Below are positions 21,338 to 27,989 of a DNA stretch of 42,413 nt, one piece after another. This stretch comes from Pseudomonas sp. A-1 (lineage in GTDB: Bacteria; Pseudomonadota; Gammaproteobacteria; Pseudomonadales; Pseudomonadaceae). The notes under the pieces are model-generated. The model was not told the DNA's origin. It made no database searches and saw nothing but the letters and a program-made list of their open reading frames with translations. A program made the position numbers and the translations under genes. Position 1 is the stretch's first letter. Each line of letters begins with the position of its first letter. The stretch lies in contig NZ_SSTC01000039.1 of NCBI RefSeq assembly GCF_004801855.1, forward strand, positions 1 to 42,413, written 5' to 3'.

Positions 21338-21529
21338 ATGCCGATTGCCCATGTGCACATCATGGAAGGCCGCAGCGCGGAACAGAAGGAAGCGATGATC
21401 CGCGAGGTCAGCGAGGCGCTGGCGCGCACCCTCGACTCGCCGCTGGATCGCGTGCGGGTGCTGATCACCGAGGTGCCCAAGGATCACTGGGGCATCGGCG
21501 GCGAGCCGGCCAGCAAGGTGCGCCGCTGA
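21338..21529 (+). CDS. dmpI: 4-oxalocrotonate tautomerase
   Basis: This 63-residue enzyme (XylH/DmpI) forms hexamers that ketonise 2-hydroxymuconate to 2-oxo-3-hexenedioate. After removal of Met, Pro1 is the catalytic base. R11 and R39 are present at family positions (MEGR; DRVR). Position 50, normally Phe in 4-OT, is Trp here (KDHWGIGGE), a conservative but uncommon change next to the active site. GAGGAA lies 7 bases before the ATG. It closes the operon and is followed by a hairpin at 21553. Confidence 0.96.
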   Translation: MPIAHVHIMEGRSAEQKEAMIREVSEALARTLDSPLDRVRVLITEVPKDHWGIGGEPASKVRR

Positions 21530-21552
21530 GCGCGCCCCTGCCCTGCTTTCAG

Positions 21553-21583
21553 CAAAGCCCGGCTCGCCGGGCTTTGTCGTTTC
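21553..21583 (+). terminator. Terminator of the meta-cleavage operon
   Basis: The 10-base-pair stem CAAAGCCCGG / CCGGGCTTTG (21553-21562, 21567-21576) with loop CTCG is followed by TCGTTTC, a weak T-tract. It is located 24 bases after the last stop codon. Confidence 0.8.
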
Positions 21584-21592
21584 TGCGCGGTG

Positions 21593-21608
21593 TGTTCCAC
21601 GTGGAACA
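21593..21608. promoter_or_regulatory. Perfect parS site at the right edge of the meta module
   Basis: TGTTCCACGTGGAACA is identical to the site at 11747. It begins 17 bases after the operon terminator stem. Confidence 0.93.
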
Positions 21609-21637
21609 GGTGCTGCGGTGAGCCTGCCGCTAGTGGA

Positions 21638-21653
21638 TGTTCCACGTGGAACC
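21638..21653. promoter_or_regulatory. Second parS site at the right edge (15/16)
   Basis: TGTTCCACGTGGAACC, 45 bases after the previous site. It ends two bases before the stop codon of the convergent gene at 21656. Confidence 0.87.
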
Positions 21654-21655
21654 AT

Positions 21656-21961
21656 TCAGGCCGGGCGCAGGAACAGTGTGCGCTGCGCCAGCGGCGGCAA
21701 GTAGCAGAGAGAGGCGACGTCCAGCCACAGCCACCATGCACCGCCACAGGCGAAGAGCCGTTCGCGATCATCCGGGGTTATCTGCAGCGGCGGGCTGGAA
21801 AACATGCCCATTGTCACCTGTAGAACGGCGCCCTGCTCGGGCAGCGCCAGGTGACAGCGCTGGCCGCCGCACAGCGTGGCAAGCTTGCGGCCATCGGCGA
21901 GGACGTCCAGTGCCATCGAGCTTGCGAAGTAACCGCGCTGGCGGTGGAGTTCGATCTGCAT
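21656..21961 (-). CDS. Small protein of unknown function, last gene of the MreB-like operon
   Basis: A 101-residue protein I do not recognise. I chose the ATG at 21961 because GTGGAGACC gives a Shine-Dalgarno at 7 bases; a GTG at 21973 would add four residues. It has an N-terminal polar part with a Cys pair (CGGQRC) and a Trp-rich stretch (GGAWWLWLDVASLCYLPP) that could touch a membrane but is short for a span. It lies 16 bases downstream of the MreB-like gene on the same strand, so it belongs to the operon running from 23346 to 21656. The 3' end abuts a parS site. Confidence 0.65.
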   Translation of the reverse strand: MQIELHRQRGYFASSMALDVLADGRKLATLCGGQRCHLALPEQGAVLQVTMGMFSSPPLQITPDDRERLFACGGAWWLWLDVASLCYLPPLAQRTLFLRPA

Positions 21962-21977
21962 GGTGGTCTCCACGGGC

Positions 21978-22475
21978 TCATGGCCAGAGCAGGTTGCCGC
22001 CAGCTTCGGGAAACTGCAGGTGCTCGAGTTCGTGGCGTTGCAGTTCCCGGCCGGTCCAGATGTACACCTTGCGCGCTCCTGCGACCGACAGCAGCTCGTA
22101 GAAACCGCGGGTTTCGATCACAGTCAGGCCGCCCTCTAGATGCTCCAGCAGCTGCAGGACCACCGTTGGCCTTGGGCGCAGCAGGGCGGGCGGCTGGACC
22201 CTTTTCAGCAGCAACTGCAGGGTCTTCTCCGCCACCGCGAAGTCGGCCAGCAGGGTGCGCGGATGACGGAAACCGTTGGCCAGCTCGACGCCGTTGCGGC
22301 CGCGCAGGGCCAGTGCTTCGTTGCCGATGGCCAGCGGCACGCGCTTGCCGCGCTCTTCGGTACGCAGGGCCAGCACTGGCGCCTCGCTGAAGCTCTTGCC
22401 GGACTCCACGTGAAGGACGCGCAGCAGGTCGGCCTGCAGGCGGATATAGAGGGTGTTGCGGAAAAGGTTGAGCAT
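21978..22475 (-). CDS. Half-length MreB-like (actin-fold) protein
   Basis: The 165-residue protein aligns by eye with roughly the first 150 residues of MreB. EAPVLALRTEERGKRVPLAI fits the EPSVVAIRT...AVG region. LADFAVAEKTLQLLLKRV fits the ADF.VTEKMLQ region. VAGARKVYIWTGREL fits the GAREVYLIEEP helix. The nucleotide-binding DLGTANT loop of MreB is replaced by RLQADLLRV (12-20), and the second half of the actin fold is absent. ATP binding and polymerisation are therefore unlikely. It may cap or bind MreB, or be a degenerate paralog kept for another role. It stands 6 bases after the upstream membrane-protein gene. Confidence 0.7.
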   Translation of the reverse strand: MLNLFRNTLYIRLQADLLRVLHVESGKSFSEAPVLALRTEERGKRVPLAIGNEALALRGRNGVELANGFRHPRTLLADFAVAEKTLQLLLKRVQPPALLRPRPTVVLQLLEHLEGGLTVIETRGFYELLSVAGARKVYIWTGRELQRHELEHLQFPEAGGNLLWP

Positions 22476-22481
22476 GCTGGT

Positions 22482-22970
22482 TTATCGGCTGGAAGTGGGC
22501 GAGTCGGGATTCGACAGGTGCAGCATCTCTTGCACCTGGCGAACGGCTGGAGGTGGCGCAGGCGCTGGCTGGGGCCGACTGTCGAGCTCGACGCGGATGC
22601 CGCGCCGGCTGGTCGGCGGCGTCCTGATCTTGCGAGCATCGCAGCGGAGGACCAGCCGGTCTGCCGCCTGCCAGGCGATGGCCGCCTCGCCCTTGCAGTA
22701 GCCGGCAAAGGCCAGCTCGCCGAAGTGCTGCGGCAGCGGCAGCCACGTCGGGGCGAGGTACAGGTGCAGGCCGTAGGGCGCATGGCCGGGCTTGCTGCTT
22801 TCGTGGATCAGGCTCAGTAGGTGGGCGGTCGTTCCGCCGGCGGGCGAGTCGATGCTGGCCCGAGTCCCCCAGATGGCGAAGTTCTCGAACCAGAACAAGA
22901 AGGCGAACCAGGCGAACGGTAGCAGGCTCAGCTTGCACAACAGGCGGGCCAGCGGATGCTTCGGCAGCAT
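22482..22970 (-). CDS. Predicted inner-membrane protein, unknown function
   Basis: The 162-residue product has one clear membrane segment near the N-terminus (LLCKLSLLPFAWFAFLFWF, about 10-28). A periplasmic-like domain follows, with two Cys (GYCKG and LRCDARK, which could form a disulfide), and a Pro-rich tail. AGGAAACAGCC lies before the ATG at 22970. It is 13 bases after the glutaredoxin-like gene and 6 before the MreB-like gene, a tight operon. I do not recognise the family. Confidence 0.72.
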   Translation of the reverse strand: MLPKHPLARLLCKLSLLPFAWFAFLFWFENFAIWGTRASIDSPAGGTTAHLLSLIHESSKPGHAPYGLHLYLAPTWLPLPQHFGELAFAGYCKGEAAIAWQAADRLVLRCDARKIRTPPTSRRGIRVELDSRPQPAPAPPPAVRQVQEMLHLSNPDSPTSSR

Positions 22971-22983
22971 GGCTGTTTCCTGC

Positions 22984-23346
22984 TTAGCGCAGCTGCTGAC
23001 GCGCCTGCGCCACCAGCTCGCCGTTGTCCGGATGCACCGTGAGGGCGTTGTTCAGATCGACCACCGGCAGCAGGTAGCGGCGTACCTCCAGACCGGCGTT
23101 CTGCATGCGCCGGTGCAGCAGGTCGGCCACTGCCGGCTCGTCGACCGAGTGGAACCGGTAGCGGATGCCGGCCTGGTTGAGCTGGCGCAGGGTGGCCTGG
23201 GTGTAGCCGCAGGCGGTGCGGCCGTAGACCGCCAGGTAGGGCTCGGCGTGCAGCGGGACATTGGTCTCGCGGGCGGGCTGGGAGTAGTGCTCCCAGGCCT
23301 GGTAACCGCCACCGCACAGGGCGAGCAGCAGGAGCAGGTTGCGCAT
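22984..23346 (-). CDS. Membrane-anchored glutaredoxin-like protein
   Basis: The 120-residue product has an N-terminal hydrophobic segment (NLLLLLALCGGGYQAW) serving as signal or anchor. A glutaredoxin-like fold follows, with the active-site-like C46-G-Y-T49 (VYGRTACGYTQATLRQLNQAGI) and a later VDEPAVADLLHRRM helix. CxxT with a single Cys suggests a monothiol or non-catalytic thiol protein in the envelope. I prefer ATG 23346; a TTG at 23352 would add two residues, and neither has a strong Shine-Dalgarno. It is the first gene of a four-gene operon with the membrane protein, the MreB-like protein and the last small ORF. Confidence 0.72.
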   Translation of the reverse strand: MRNLLLLLALCGGGYQAWEHYSQPARETNVPLHAEPYLAVYGRTACGYTQATLRQLNQAGIRYRFHSVDEPAVADLLHRRMQNAGLEVRRYLLPVVDLNNALTVHPDNGELVAQARQQLR

Positions 23347-23431
23347 GGACAAGTCCGTTTGTCGTAGGCGGGAGCGGCATTCTGGCTGAGCCGGCCGGCG
23401 CGTTCTGCGCGCCGGTTGGCAGGGCGTGTGC

Positions 23432-23914
23432 TCAGGTCAGCGGCAGACGCAGGTGGATCAGCATGATCGGTTGCTGCTGCGGACCCTGGCGCTCCTCGAG
23501 GGCGAAGGGCGTGTAGCCGAGGCGGGCGTACAGGCGCAGGGCGGCGGTGTTGGGGTTGAAGCAGGACACGCGCAGCTCGCGGGCGCCGTGGCGCTCGGCG
23601 GCCAGCCGGGCCATCCGTTGCATCAGGAAGCCCGCCACGCCCTGGCGCCGTGCCTGCGCTGCCACCGCGACGTTGCCGACCCAGCAGGCGCCCTCCTCGC
23701 GCCTGTAGATGTTGGCGAAAGCCAGCACCTTTTCGCCGCGGCACACCACGCTGGAATCGCTGCGCTGGGCGATGCTGGCGGCCAGCTGTTCGACGTCGAG
23801 CGGGAAGCGGGCGCGCGGGGCGAGGTAGTACAGCTCCTCGGCACTCCGGGCAAAGCTGCAGATGGCGGGCAGGTCGGCGTCGCGGACCGGGCGGAAATCG
23901 AGATCGGTGTTCAT
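23432..23914 (-). CDS. GNAT-family N-acetyltransferase
   Basis: A 160-residue acetyl-CoA-dependent acetyltransferase. The acetyl-CoA-binding motif is visible as VGNVAVAAQARRQGVAGFLMQRM (a Q/RxxGxG/A-type loop). It is followed by the beta5-helix LRVSCFNPNTAALRLYARLGYTPF, where the Asn and Tyr are typical. The substrate cannot be told; it may be a small molecule or a protein N-terminus. The ATG at 23914 has a weak AGTTCAGG upstream. It is separated by 79-100 bases from neighbours on the same strand. Confidence 0.88.
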   Translation of the reverse strand: MNTDLDFRPVRDADLPAICSFARSAEELYYLAPRARFPLDVEQLAASIAQRSDSSVVCRGEKVLAFANIYRREEGACWVGNVAVAAQARRQGVAGFLMQRMARLAAERHGARELRVSCFNPNTAALRLYARLGYTPFALEERQGPQQQPIMLIHLRLPLT

Positions 23915-23981
23915 CCTGAACTCTTGGTAGATGGGCTGTGGAAAAGTGGTTCGACGGCTTGCGCTGAAGCGTCAAACTTCT

Positions 23982-24008
23982 GGCTGTGGACAGTTGTTGT
24001 CCACAGCC
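23982..24008. repeat. Inverted repeat between the GNAT and ATP-binding genes
   Basis: Perfect 10-base arms GGCTGTGGAC / GTCCACAGCC (23982-23991, 23999-24008) with a 7-base loop. No T-run is present on either side, so a terminator is doubtful. The arms resemble degenerate DnaA boxes. Confidence 0.5.
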
Positions 24009-24017
24009 GGGGGGAGA

Positions 24018-25193
24018 TCATTTCTGCTGGCGCAAGGCCTGGCCGGCGGCGGACAGCCGGTATTGCTGGCGGCTGCTCTTGGGCTTGTCGGGAATGGTCA
24101 TCTCGATCAGCCCGGCCTCCAGCGCCGGCACCAGATACAGGGTGCGGAAGTTGGCGTCGCTCTTCAGGCCGAGGGCGTCCTGCAGGGCCTTGCGGCTCAT
24201 CACCCCGTCGCAGACGCCGATCAGGCGGCGGACTTCACTGGTGACATGACCTGCAACATAACTTCTTTCTTCGTCTGCAGCATGTATGTCGACTTCACCT
24301 GCATCTTCACCTGTAACATGACCTGCTACTTCACCTGCTACAGCACTTTTCACTTCGCCTGTCGGCATGGAAAAAGTCCGCGAGGCCGCGGAACGCGGGT
24401 ACTGGCGCGGCAGCGCACGGGTATAGGCGAACTCCAGCCACAGGCCGTCCTGCTCATGGCGCAGCAGTGGTTCGACCACGCCGTGGACGCGGCAGGCGCC
24501 GAGCAGACGGTCGATGCCCAGACCCCAGGCCTCGATCAGCCCGGCGCGCTGGAAGGCGCTGGCGATGTCCGGGTTGCCGGGGCGCGACAGGTGACGGGTG
24601 CGCAGACTGGCGACGCTCCAGCCATGCGGCAGGCGCGCGGGGTTCCACAGGCTGATGCGGTCGTCGTGCAGGCGGATCTGGATGGGGATGCCGCTGGCGT
24701 AGTCCTTGTGCACCAGGGCGTTGAGCAGCGCCTCGCGCAGCGCCGCCAGCGGCAGCGGCCAGGCCGCCGGCGCGCGAGGCTGCCCGTCGGGGTCATGCCG
24801 CAGGTGCGCCTCCAGCAGCGCCAGGGCGTGCTCGAACTGGGCGAACAGCGGGCCGCCGATGGCGTGCTGCTCGACCAGGCCCTGCTCGCGGTCGAAGCGG
24901 CCGACGCGGACGTAGGCGCCGCCGACCAGTTTTTCCGGCTCGGCATGGAACAGCAGCACGGCGGCGCGCTTGAGGTGGAACAGCTGCAGCTGCTCGAGCA
25001 GCACGGCGCCGCTCTCCTCCGCTGCGCCGCTGCGCCGCTGGAAATCGGCCAGTGCGTCGGCGTCGAGATCGGCCAGGCGCAGCTGCGGCACCGCCTGGTC
25101 GTCCCAGCTGCCACCGGTTTCGGGGGGAAGGAAACGGTCGCTGGCCGCCTCGGTCGGGAGGCCTTTCCACTCGAGGTCTGCTGGTTCTTTCAT
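24018..25193 (-). CDS. ATP-binding (GHKL, COG2865-type) putative transcriptional regulator, lacking the usual N-terminal domain
   Basis: The 391-residue product matches the ATP-binding part of the AlbA_2/RecG-like regulator family: ALREALLNALVHKDY (151-165), DDRISLWNPARLPHG, and GNPDIASAFQRAGLIEAWGLGIDRL (206-230). The C-terminus (about 325-391) looks like a winged helix. The usual N-terminal AlbA_2 domain of about 150 residues is missing, and no in-frame remnant is visible upstream. Between the two domains is a low-complexity linker made of four-residue units such as AGEV/AGHV, encoded by an AT-richer 12-base tandem repeat. It could be a natural short version or an N-terminally truncated gene. 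ATG 25193 has AGGG upstream. Confidence 0.75.
   Translation of the reverse strand: MKEPADLEWKGLPTEAASDRFLPPETGGSWDDQAVPQLRLADLDADALADFQRRSGAAEESGAVLLEQLQLFHLKRAAVLLFHAEPEKLVGGAYVRVGRFDREQGLVEQHAIGGPLFAQFEHALALLEAHLRHDPDGQPRAPAAWPLPLAALREALLNALVHKDYASGIPIQIRLHDDRISLWNPARLPHGWSVASLRTRHLSRPGNPDIASAFQRAGLIEAWGLGIDRLLGACRVHGVVEPLLRHEQDGLWLEFAYTRALPRQYPRSAASRTFSMPTGEVKSAVAGEVAGHVTGEDAGEVDIHAADEERSYVAGHVTSEVRRLIGVCDGVMSRKALQDALGLKSDANFRTLYLVPALEAGLIEMTIPDKPKSSRQQYRLSAAGQALRQQK
24243..24362. repeat. Imperfect 12-base tandem repeats in the linker of the ATP-binding protein
   Basis: Units such as ACTTCACCTGC, ATCTTCACCTGT and AACATGACCTGC recur with 12-base spacing, clearest between 24291 and 24362, and again at 24243-24254. 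The stretch is markedly AT-richer than its surroundings. It is in frame, so copy changes add or remove four residues. Confidence 0.75.
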
Positions 25194-25332
25194 CCGCGAT
25201 ACCCTGTTTGCGCGCGAGAGCAGCGGGCATGTTAACCAAATGGCGCGGAGGGCGGGCGAGGACGGACGTGCTTTCGTTCAAGTTCCGCGCATGCCGCCGG
25301 GCGCCGTGCGACGGCGTCCGGCGGTCGGCGGA

Positions 25333-26454
25333 TCAGGGCGTGATGTGCAGCTCGGAGTCGCGCATCACCTTGAGCTCGGCGTCCTCGGCGTGGAAGCCGC
25401 GGGCGAGCTTGGCGCGCAGGGTCAGGTCGGTGCGCGAGTCGGCGTGGCGCAGGGCCTCGTCGAGGCTGATGCGTCCGGCCTGCACCAGGGCATAGAGATG
25501 CTGATCGAAGGTCTGCAGGCCGAGTTCCTGGCCGCGACCGATGGCGGCCTTGATGTCGTCGAGCTGGTCACGCTGGATCAGGTCGGCGATGTAGGGGGTC
25601 TTCAGCAGCAGCTCGACGGCGGCGACGCGCTTGGCCTCGCGCCCCGGCACCAGGCGCTGGCCGACGATCGCCTGCAGGTTGAGCGCCAGGTCGCCGAGCA
25701 CCTGCTGGCGCGCCTCCTTGGGGAAGAAGTTGCAGATGCGCTCGATGGCCTGGGTGGTGTTGGTGGCGTGCAGGGTGGCGATGCACAGGTGGCCGGTCTC
25801 GCTGTAGTGCAGGGCGTGCTGCATGGCGTCGCGGTCGCGGATCTCGCCGATCATGATCACGTCCGGCGACTCGCGCAGCACGTTGAGCAGCGCCTGCTCG
25901 AAGCTGCGGGTGTCGAGGCCCACCTCGCGCTGGTCGACGATCGAGCGCTGGTGCTGGTGGAGGAACTCGATGGGATCCTCGATGCAGACGATGTGGCCGC
26001 CGCGCGAGCGGTTGCGCAGGTCGATCATCGACGCCAGGGTGGTCGACTTGCCGGAACCGGCGGCGCCGACCACCAGGATCAGGCCGCGGTCGAGCATGAT
26101 CAGCTCCTCGAGCTTCTTCGGCAGGCCGAGCTCCTCGATGCCGGGAATCTGGCTCTTGATGTGGCGCACCACCATCGAGACTTCGCCACGCTGGTAGTAG
26201 ACGTTGGCGCGGAAGCGTCCGGCGCCTTCCAGGCCGATGGCCAGGTTCATCTCCAGATCGCGTTCGAACTCGGCGATCTGCTTCTGGCTCATGATCTGGT
26301 AGGCCAGTTGCTGCACGGAGCCGGGCGGCAGCGGCGCCTTGCCGATCGGCAGGCTCTGGCCCTCGCGCTTGAGCTGCGGCGGTGCGCCGACGCTGAAGAA
26401 CAGGTCGGAACCGCCCTGCTCGACCATCAGGTGCAGGTAACGAAACACATCCAT
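25333..26454 (-). CDS. PilT/PilU-family twitching ATPase (orphan paralog)
   Basis: These hexameric ATPases power type IV pilus retraction. The 373-residue protein has the PilT-type N-terminal PAS-like domain (MVEQGGSDLFFSVGAPP), Walker A GAAGSGKST (130-138), the Asp box EDPIEFLHQHQ, Walker B DVIMIGEIRD and the His box TGHLCIATLHATN. QREVGLDTRSF and ADLIQRDQLDDIK resemble PilU more than PilT. In P. aeruginosa pilT-pilU lie elsewhere, so this copy is an orphan with no pilus genes nearby. AGGAGG precedes ATG 26454. It sits just before the conserved lptA block. Confidence 0.9.
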   Translation of the reverse strand: MDVFRYLHLMVEQGGSDLFFSVGAPPQLKREGQSLPIGKAPLPPGSVQQLAYQIMSQKQIAEFERDLEMNLAIGLEGAGRFRANVYYQRGEVSMVVRHIKSQIPGIEELGLPKKLEELIMLDRGLILVVGAAGSGKSTTLASMIDLRNRSRGGHIVCIEDPIEFLHQHQRSIVDQREVGLDTRSFEQALLNVLRESPDVIMIGEIRDRDAMQHALHYSETGHLCIATLHATNTTQAIERICNFFPKEARQQVLGDLALNLQAIVGQRLVPGREAKRVAAVELLLKTPYIADLIQRDQLDDIKAAIGRGQELGLQTFDQHLYALVQAGRISLDEALRHADSRTDLTLRAKLARGFHAEDAELKVMRDSELHITP

Positions 26455-26523
26455 GCCGCTTGCCTCCTGAATCGGGAAGGAATGTGGGGCCGGCCCGGGC
26501 CGGCGCCAGGCCTCCAGTCTGCC

Positions 26524-27258
26524 CTATCGGGCGCGCGCCGTGCCGTTGATCTTCTGCATGGTCTCGCCGATCCAGGTCTCGGCGCGCTGGTTGAGGTCGG
26601 CCACCGCGCGCGGGCCTTCGCCCTCGGCGTACAGGGCCGGGCCGAACACCACGCTGACCGTGCCCGGATGGCGCTGCCAGCCGTCGCGCGGCCAGCACTC
26701 GCCGGCGTTGTGCGCCACCGGCAGCACCGGCACGCCGGCGGCCACCGCCACCGAGGCGCCGCTGCGCGAGAACTTGCCCATCTCGCCGGCCGGAATGCGC
26801 GTGCCTTCCGGGAAGATCAGCAGCCAGTTGCCCTGCTGCAGGCGTTCGAGACCGACGCTGGCCACCTGCTTGAGCGCCTGCTTGGGGTTGCTGCGGTCGA
26901 TGCCGATCGGCTTGAGCAGCTTGAACGCCCAGCCGTAGAACGGGATGCGCAGCAGCTCCTGCTTGAGCACCTGGGTCAGCGGTGCGAAGTGGGCGGTGAG
27001 GAAGAAGGTTTCCCAGGCGCTCTGGTGCTTGGCGAGGATCACGCACGGCTGCCGGGGGATGTTCTCCAGTCCTTCGAGGCGGTAGTCGATGCCGAGCATC
27101 ACCCGGGTCAGCCACACGGCGAAGCGGCACCAGGTGCGGGCGATGAACTCGTAGCGGGCCTTCTGCGGCAGCCAGGTGGCGATCAGCAGGCTGAGGATGC
27201 ACCAGATCACGGTGCTCAGGCCGAGCAGGAAATAGAACAGGGCGGTACGCAGGGTCAT
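26524..27258 (-). CDS. lptA: 1-acylglycerol-3-phosphate acyltransferase (PlsC-type, LptA of Pseudomonas)
   Basis: This membrane-bound enzyme transfers an acyl chain to lysophosphatidic acid in phospholipid synthesis. The 244-residue product has an N-terminal membrane segment (FYFLLGLSTVIWCILSLLI), the catalytic HQSAWE block (an HX4D/E motif) and the FPEGTR motif. The symbol follows the Pseudomonas lysophosphatidic acyltransferase usage and is unrelated to the LPS-transport LptA. The start ATG overlaps the gmhB stop (ATGA at 27255-27258). Gene order matches P. aeruginosa PA0005. Confidence 0.93.
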   Translation of the reverse strand: MTLRTALFYFLLGLSTVIWCILSLLIATWLPQKARYEFIARTWCRFAVWLTRVMLGIDYRLEGLENIPRQPCVILAKHQSAWETFFLTAHFAPLTQVLKQELLRIPFYGWAFKLLKPIGIDRSNPKQALKQVASVGLERLQQGNWLLIFPEGTRIPAGEMGKFSRSGASVAVAAGVPVLPVAHNAGECWPRDGWQRHPGTVSVVFGPALYAEGEGPRAVADLNQRAETWIGETMQKINGTARAR

Positions 27259-27800
27259 CGGGCGGCCTCCCCGGCCAGCAGATGGGCGGCCACGGCCGCC
27301 AGGTTGTCGAACACCTTGACGCCTTCCGGCACGCCCCTGGCCAGGGTGCGCTCGCCCTTGCCGCTGCGCACCAGCACCGGCTGGCAGGCCACCGCCTGGG
27401 CGGCGGCGATGTCGCCGGGGCTGTCGCCGACGAACCAGACGCCGTCGAGGGCGACGTCGTAGTGTTCGGCGATCTGCACCAGCAGGCCGGGCAGCGGCTT
27501 GCGGCATTCGCAGCCCTCGTCCGGGCCGTGCGGGCAGTGGACGATCAGGCCGAGTTCGCCACCCTGCTCGGCCACCAGCTGGCGCAGGCGCGCGTGCATG
27601 GCCTCGAGGGTGGCCTCGTCGTAGTAGCCGCGCGCCAGGCCCGACTGGTTGGTGGCCACCGCCACGGTCCAGCCGGCCAGGCTCAGCCGGGCGATCGCGG
27701 CGATCGAGCCGGGGATCGGGATCCATTCGGCAACGGACTTGATGTAGGCGTCGGAGTCCTCGTTGATGACCCCGTCGCGGTCGAGAATCAGCAGTTTCAT
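27255..27800 (-). CDS. gmhB: D-glycero-D-manno-heptose-1,7-bisphosphate 7-phosphatase
   Basis: This HAD-superfamily phosphatase acts in making the ADP-heptose precursor of LPS core. The 181-residue protein has the HAD nucleophile DRDGVIN at the N-terminus, ATNQSG as motif II, a zinc-type CPHGPDEGCECRKP loop, and GDSPGDIAAA as motif IV. I chose the ATG at 27800 (MKLLILDRDG) as the natural HAD start; the open frame upstream runs into a repeat element. It is coupled by overlap to lptA. Confidence 0.94.
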   Translation of the reverse strand: MKLLILDRDGVINEDSDAYIKSVAEWIPIPGSIAAIARLSLAGWTVAVATNQSGLARGYYDEATLEAMHARLRQLVAEQGGELGLIVHCPHGPDEGCECRKPLPGLLVQIAEHYDVALDGVWFVGDSPGDIAAAQAVACQPVLVRSGKGERTLARGVPEGVKVFDNLAAVAAHLLAGEAAR

Positions 27801-27816
27801 AAGGGCGGTTTCAAGG

Positions 27817-27895
27817 GCGTAGGGTGGAAAACTCGCGCCGCGATTTTCCACCGGGATGGATGGTGGACAAGGCTGCGCCGTTGTCCACCCTACGC
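27817..27895. repeat. Palindromic repeat element between gmhB and glyS
   Basis: The outer arms GCGTAGGGTGGA... and ...TCCACCCTACGC flank two inner hairpins. One is GGTGGAAAA/TTTTCCACC (27823-27852), the other GGTGGACAA/TTGTCCACC (27862-27889). This form, GTAGGGTGGA-type arms around GGTGGA hairpins, looks like an interspersed REP-like element of pseudomonads. Confidence 0.7.
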
Positions 27896-27898
27896 TTG

Positions 27899-27983
27899 GG
27901 CCCTGTGGAACAGAAGCAGAGGCAAGATCCACAGGGCCGGCAATCCGGTATCTGTGGATAACGGCCGGAGCCGTTATCCACAG
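27899..27983. repeat. Nested inverted repeats with DnaA boxes downstream of glyS
   Basis: A perfect 14-base inverted repeat (27952-27965 and 27970-27983, loop CGGA) contains opposed perfect DnaA boxes TGTGGATAA (27953) and TTATCCACA (27974). A second repeat with arms GGCCCTGTGGA/TCCACAGGGCC lies at 27899-27938. The hairpin is placed where a glyS terminator would be, but no T-run follows it. Confidence 0.65.
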
Positions 27984-27989
27984 GGGCGG

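Noticed and set aside
22405-22416. CTCCACGTGAAG as another parS
   Set aside because: Only the CCACGTG core is shared and the outer arms do not match; it is coding sequence of the MreB-like gene.
26524-27726. 400-codon frame joining lptA to upstream sequence
   Set aside because: Only the part from the ATG at 27258 is lptA; the rest overlaps gmhB in another frame.
27952-27983. Hairpin after glyS as a rho-independent terminator
   Set aside because: No T-run follows on the minus strand; the arms are perfect DnaA boxes, so a DnaA-binding reading is preferred.
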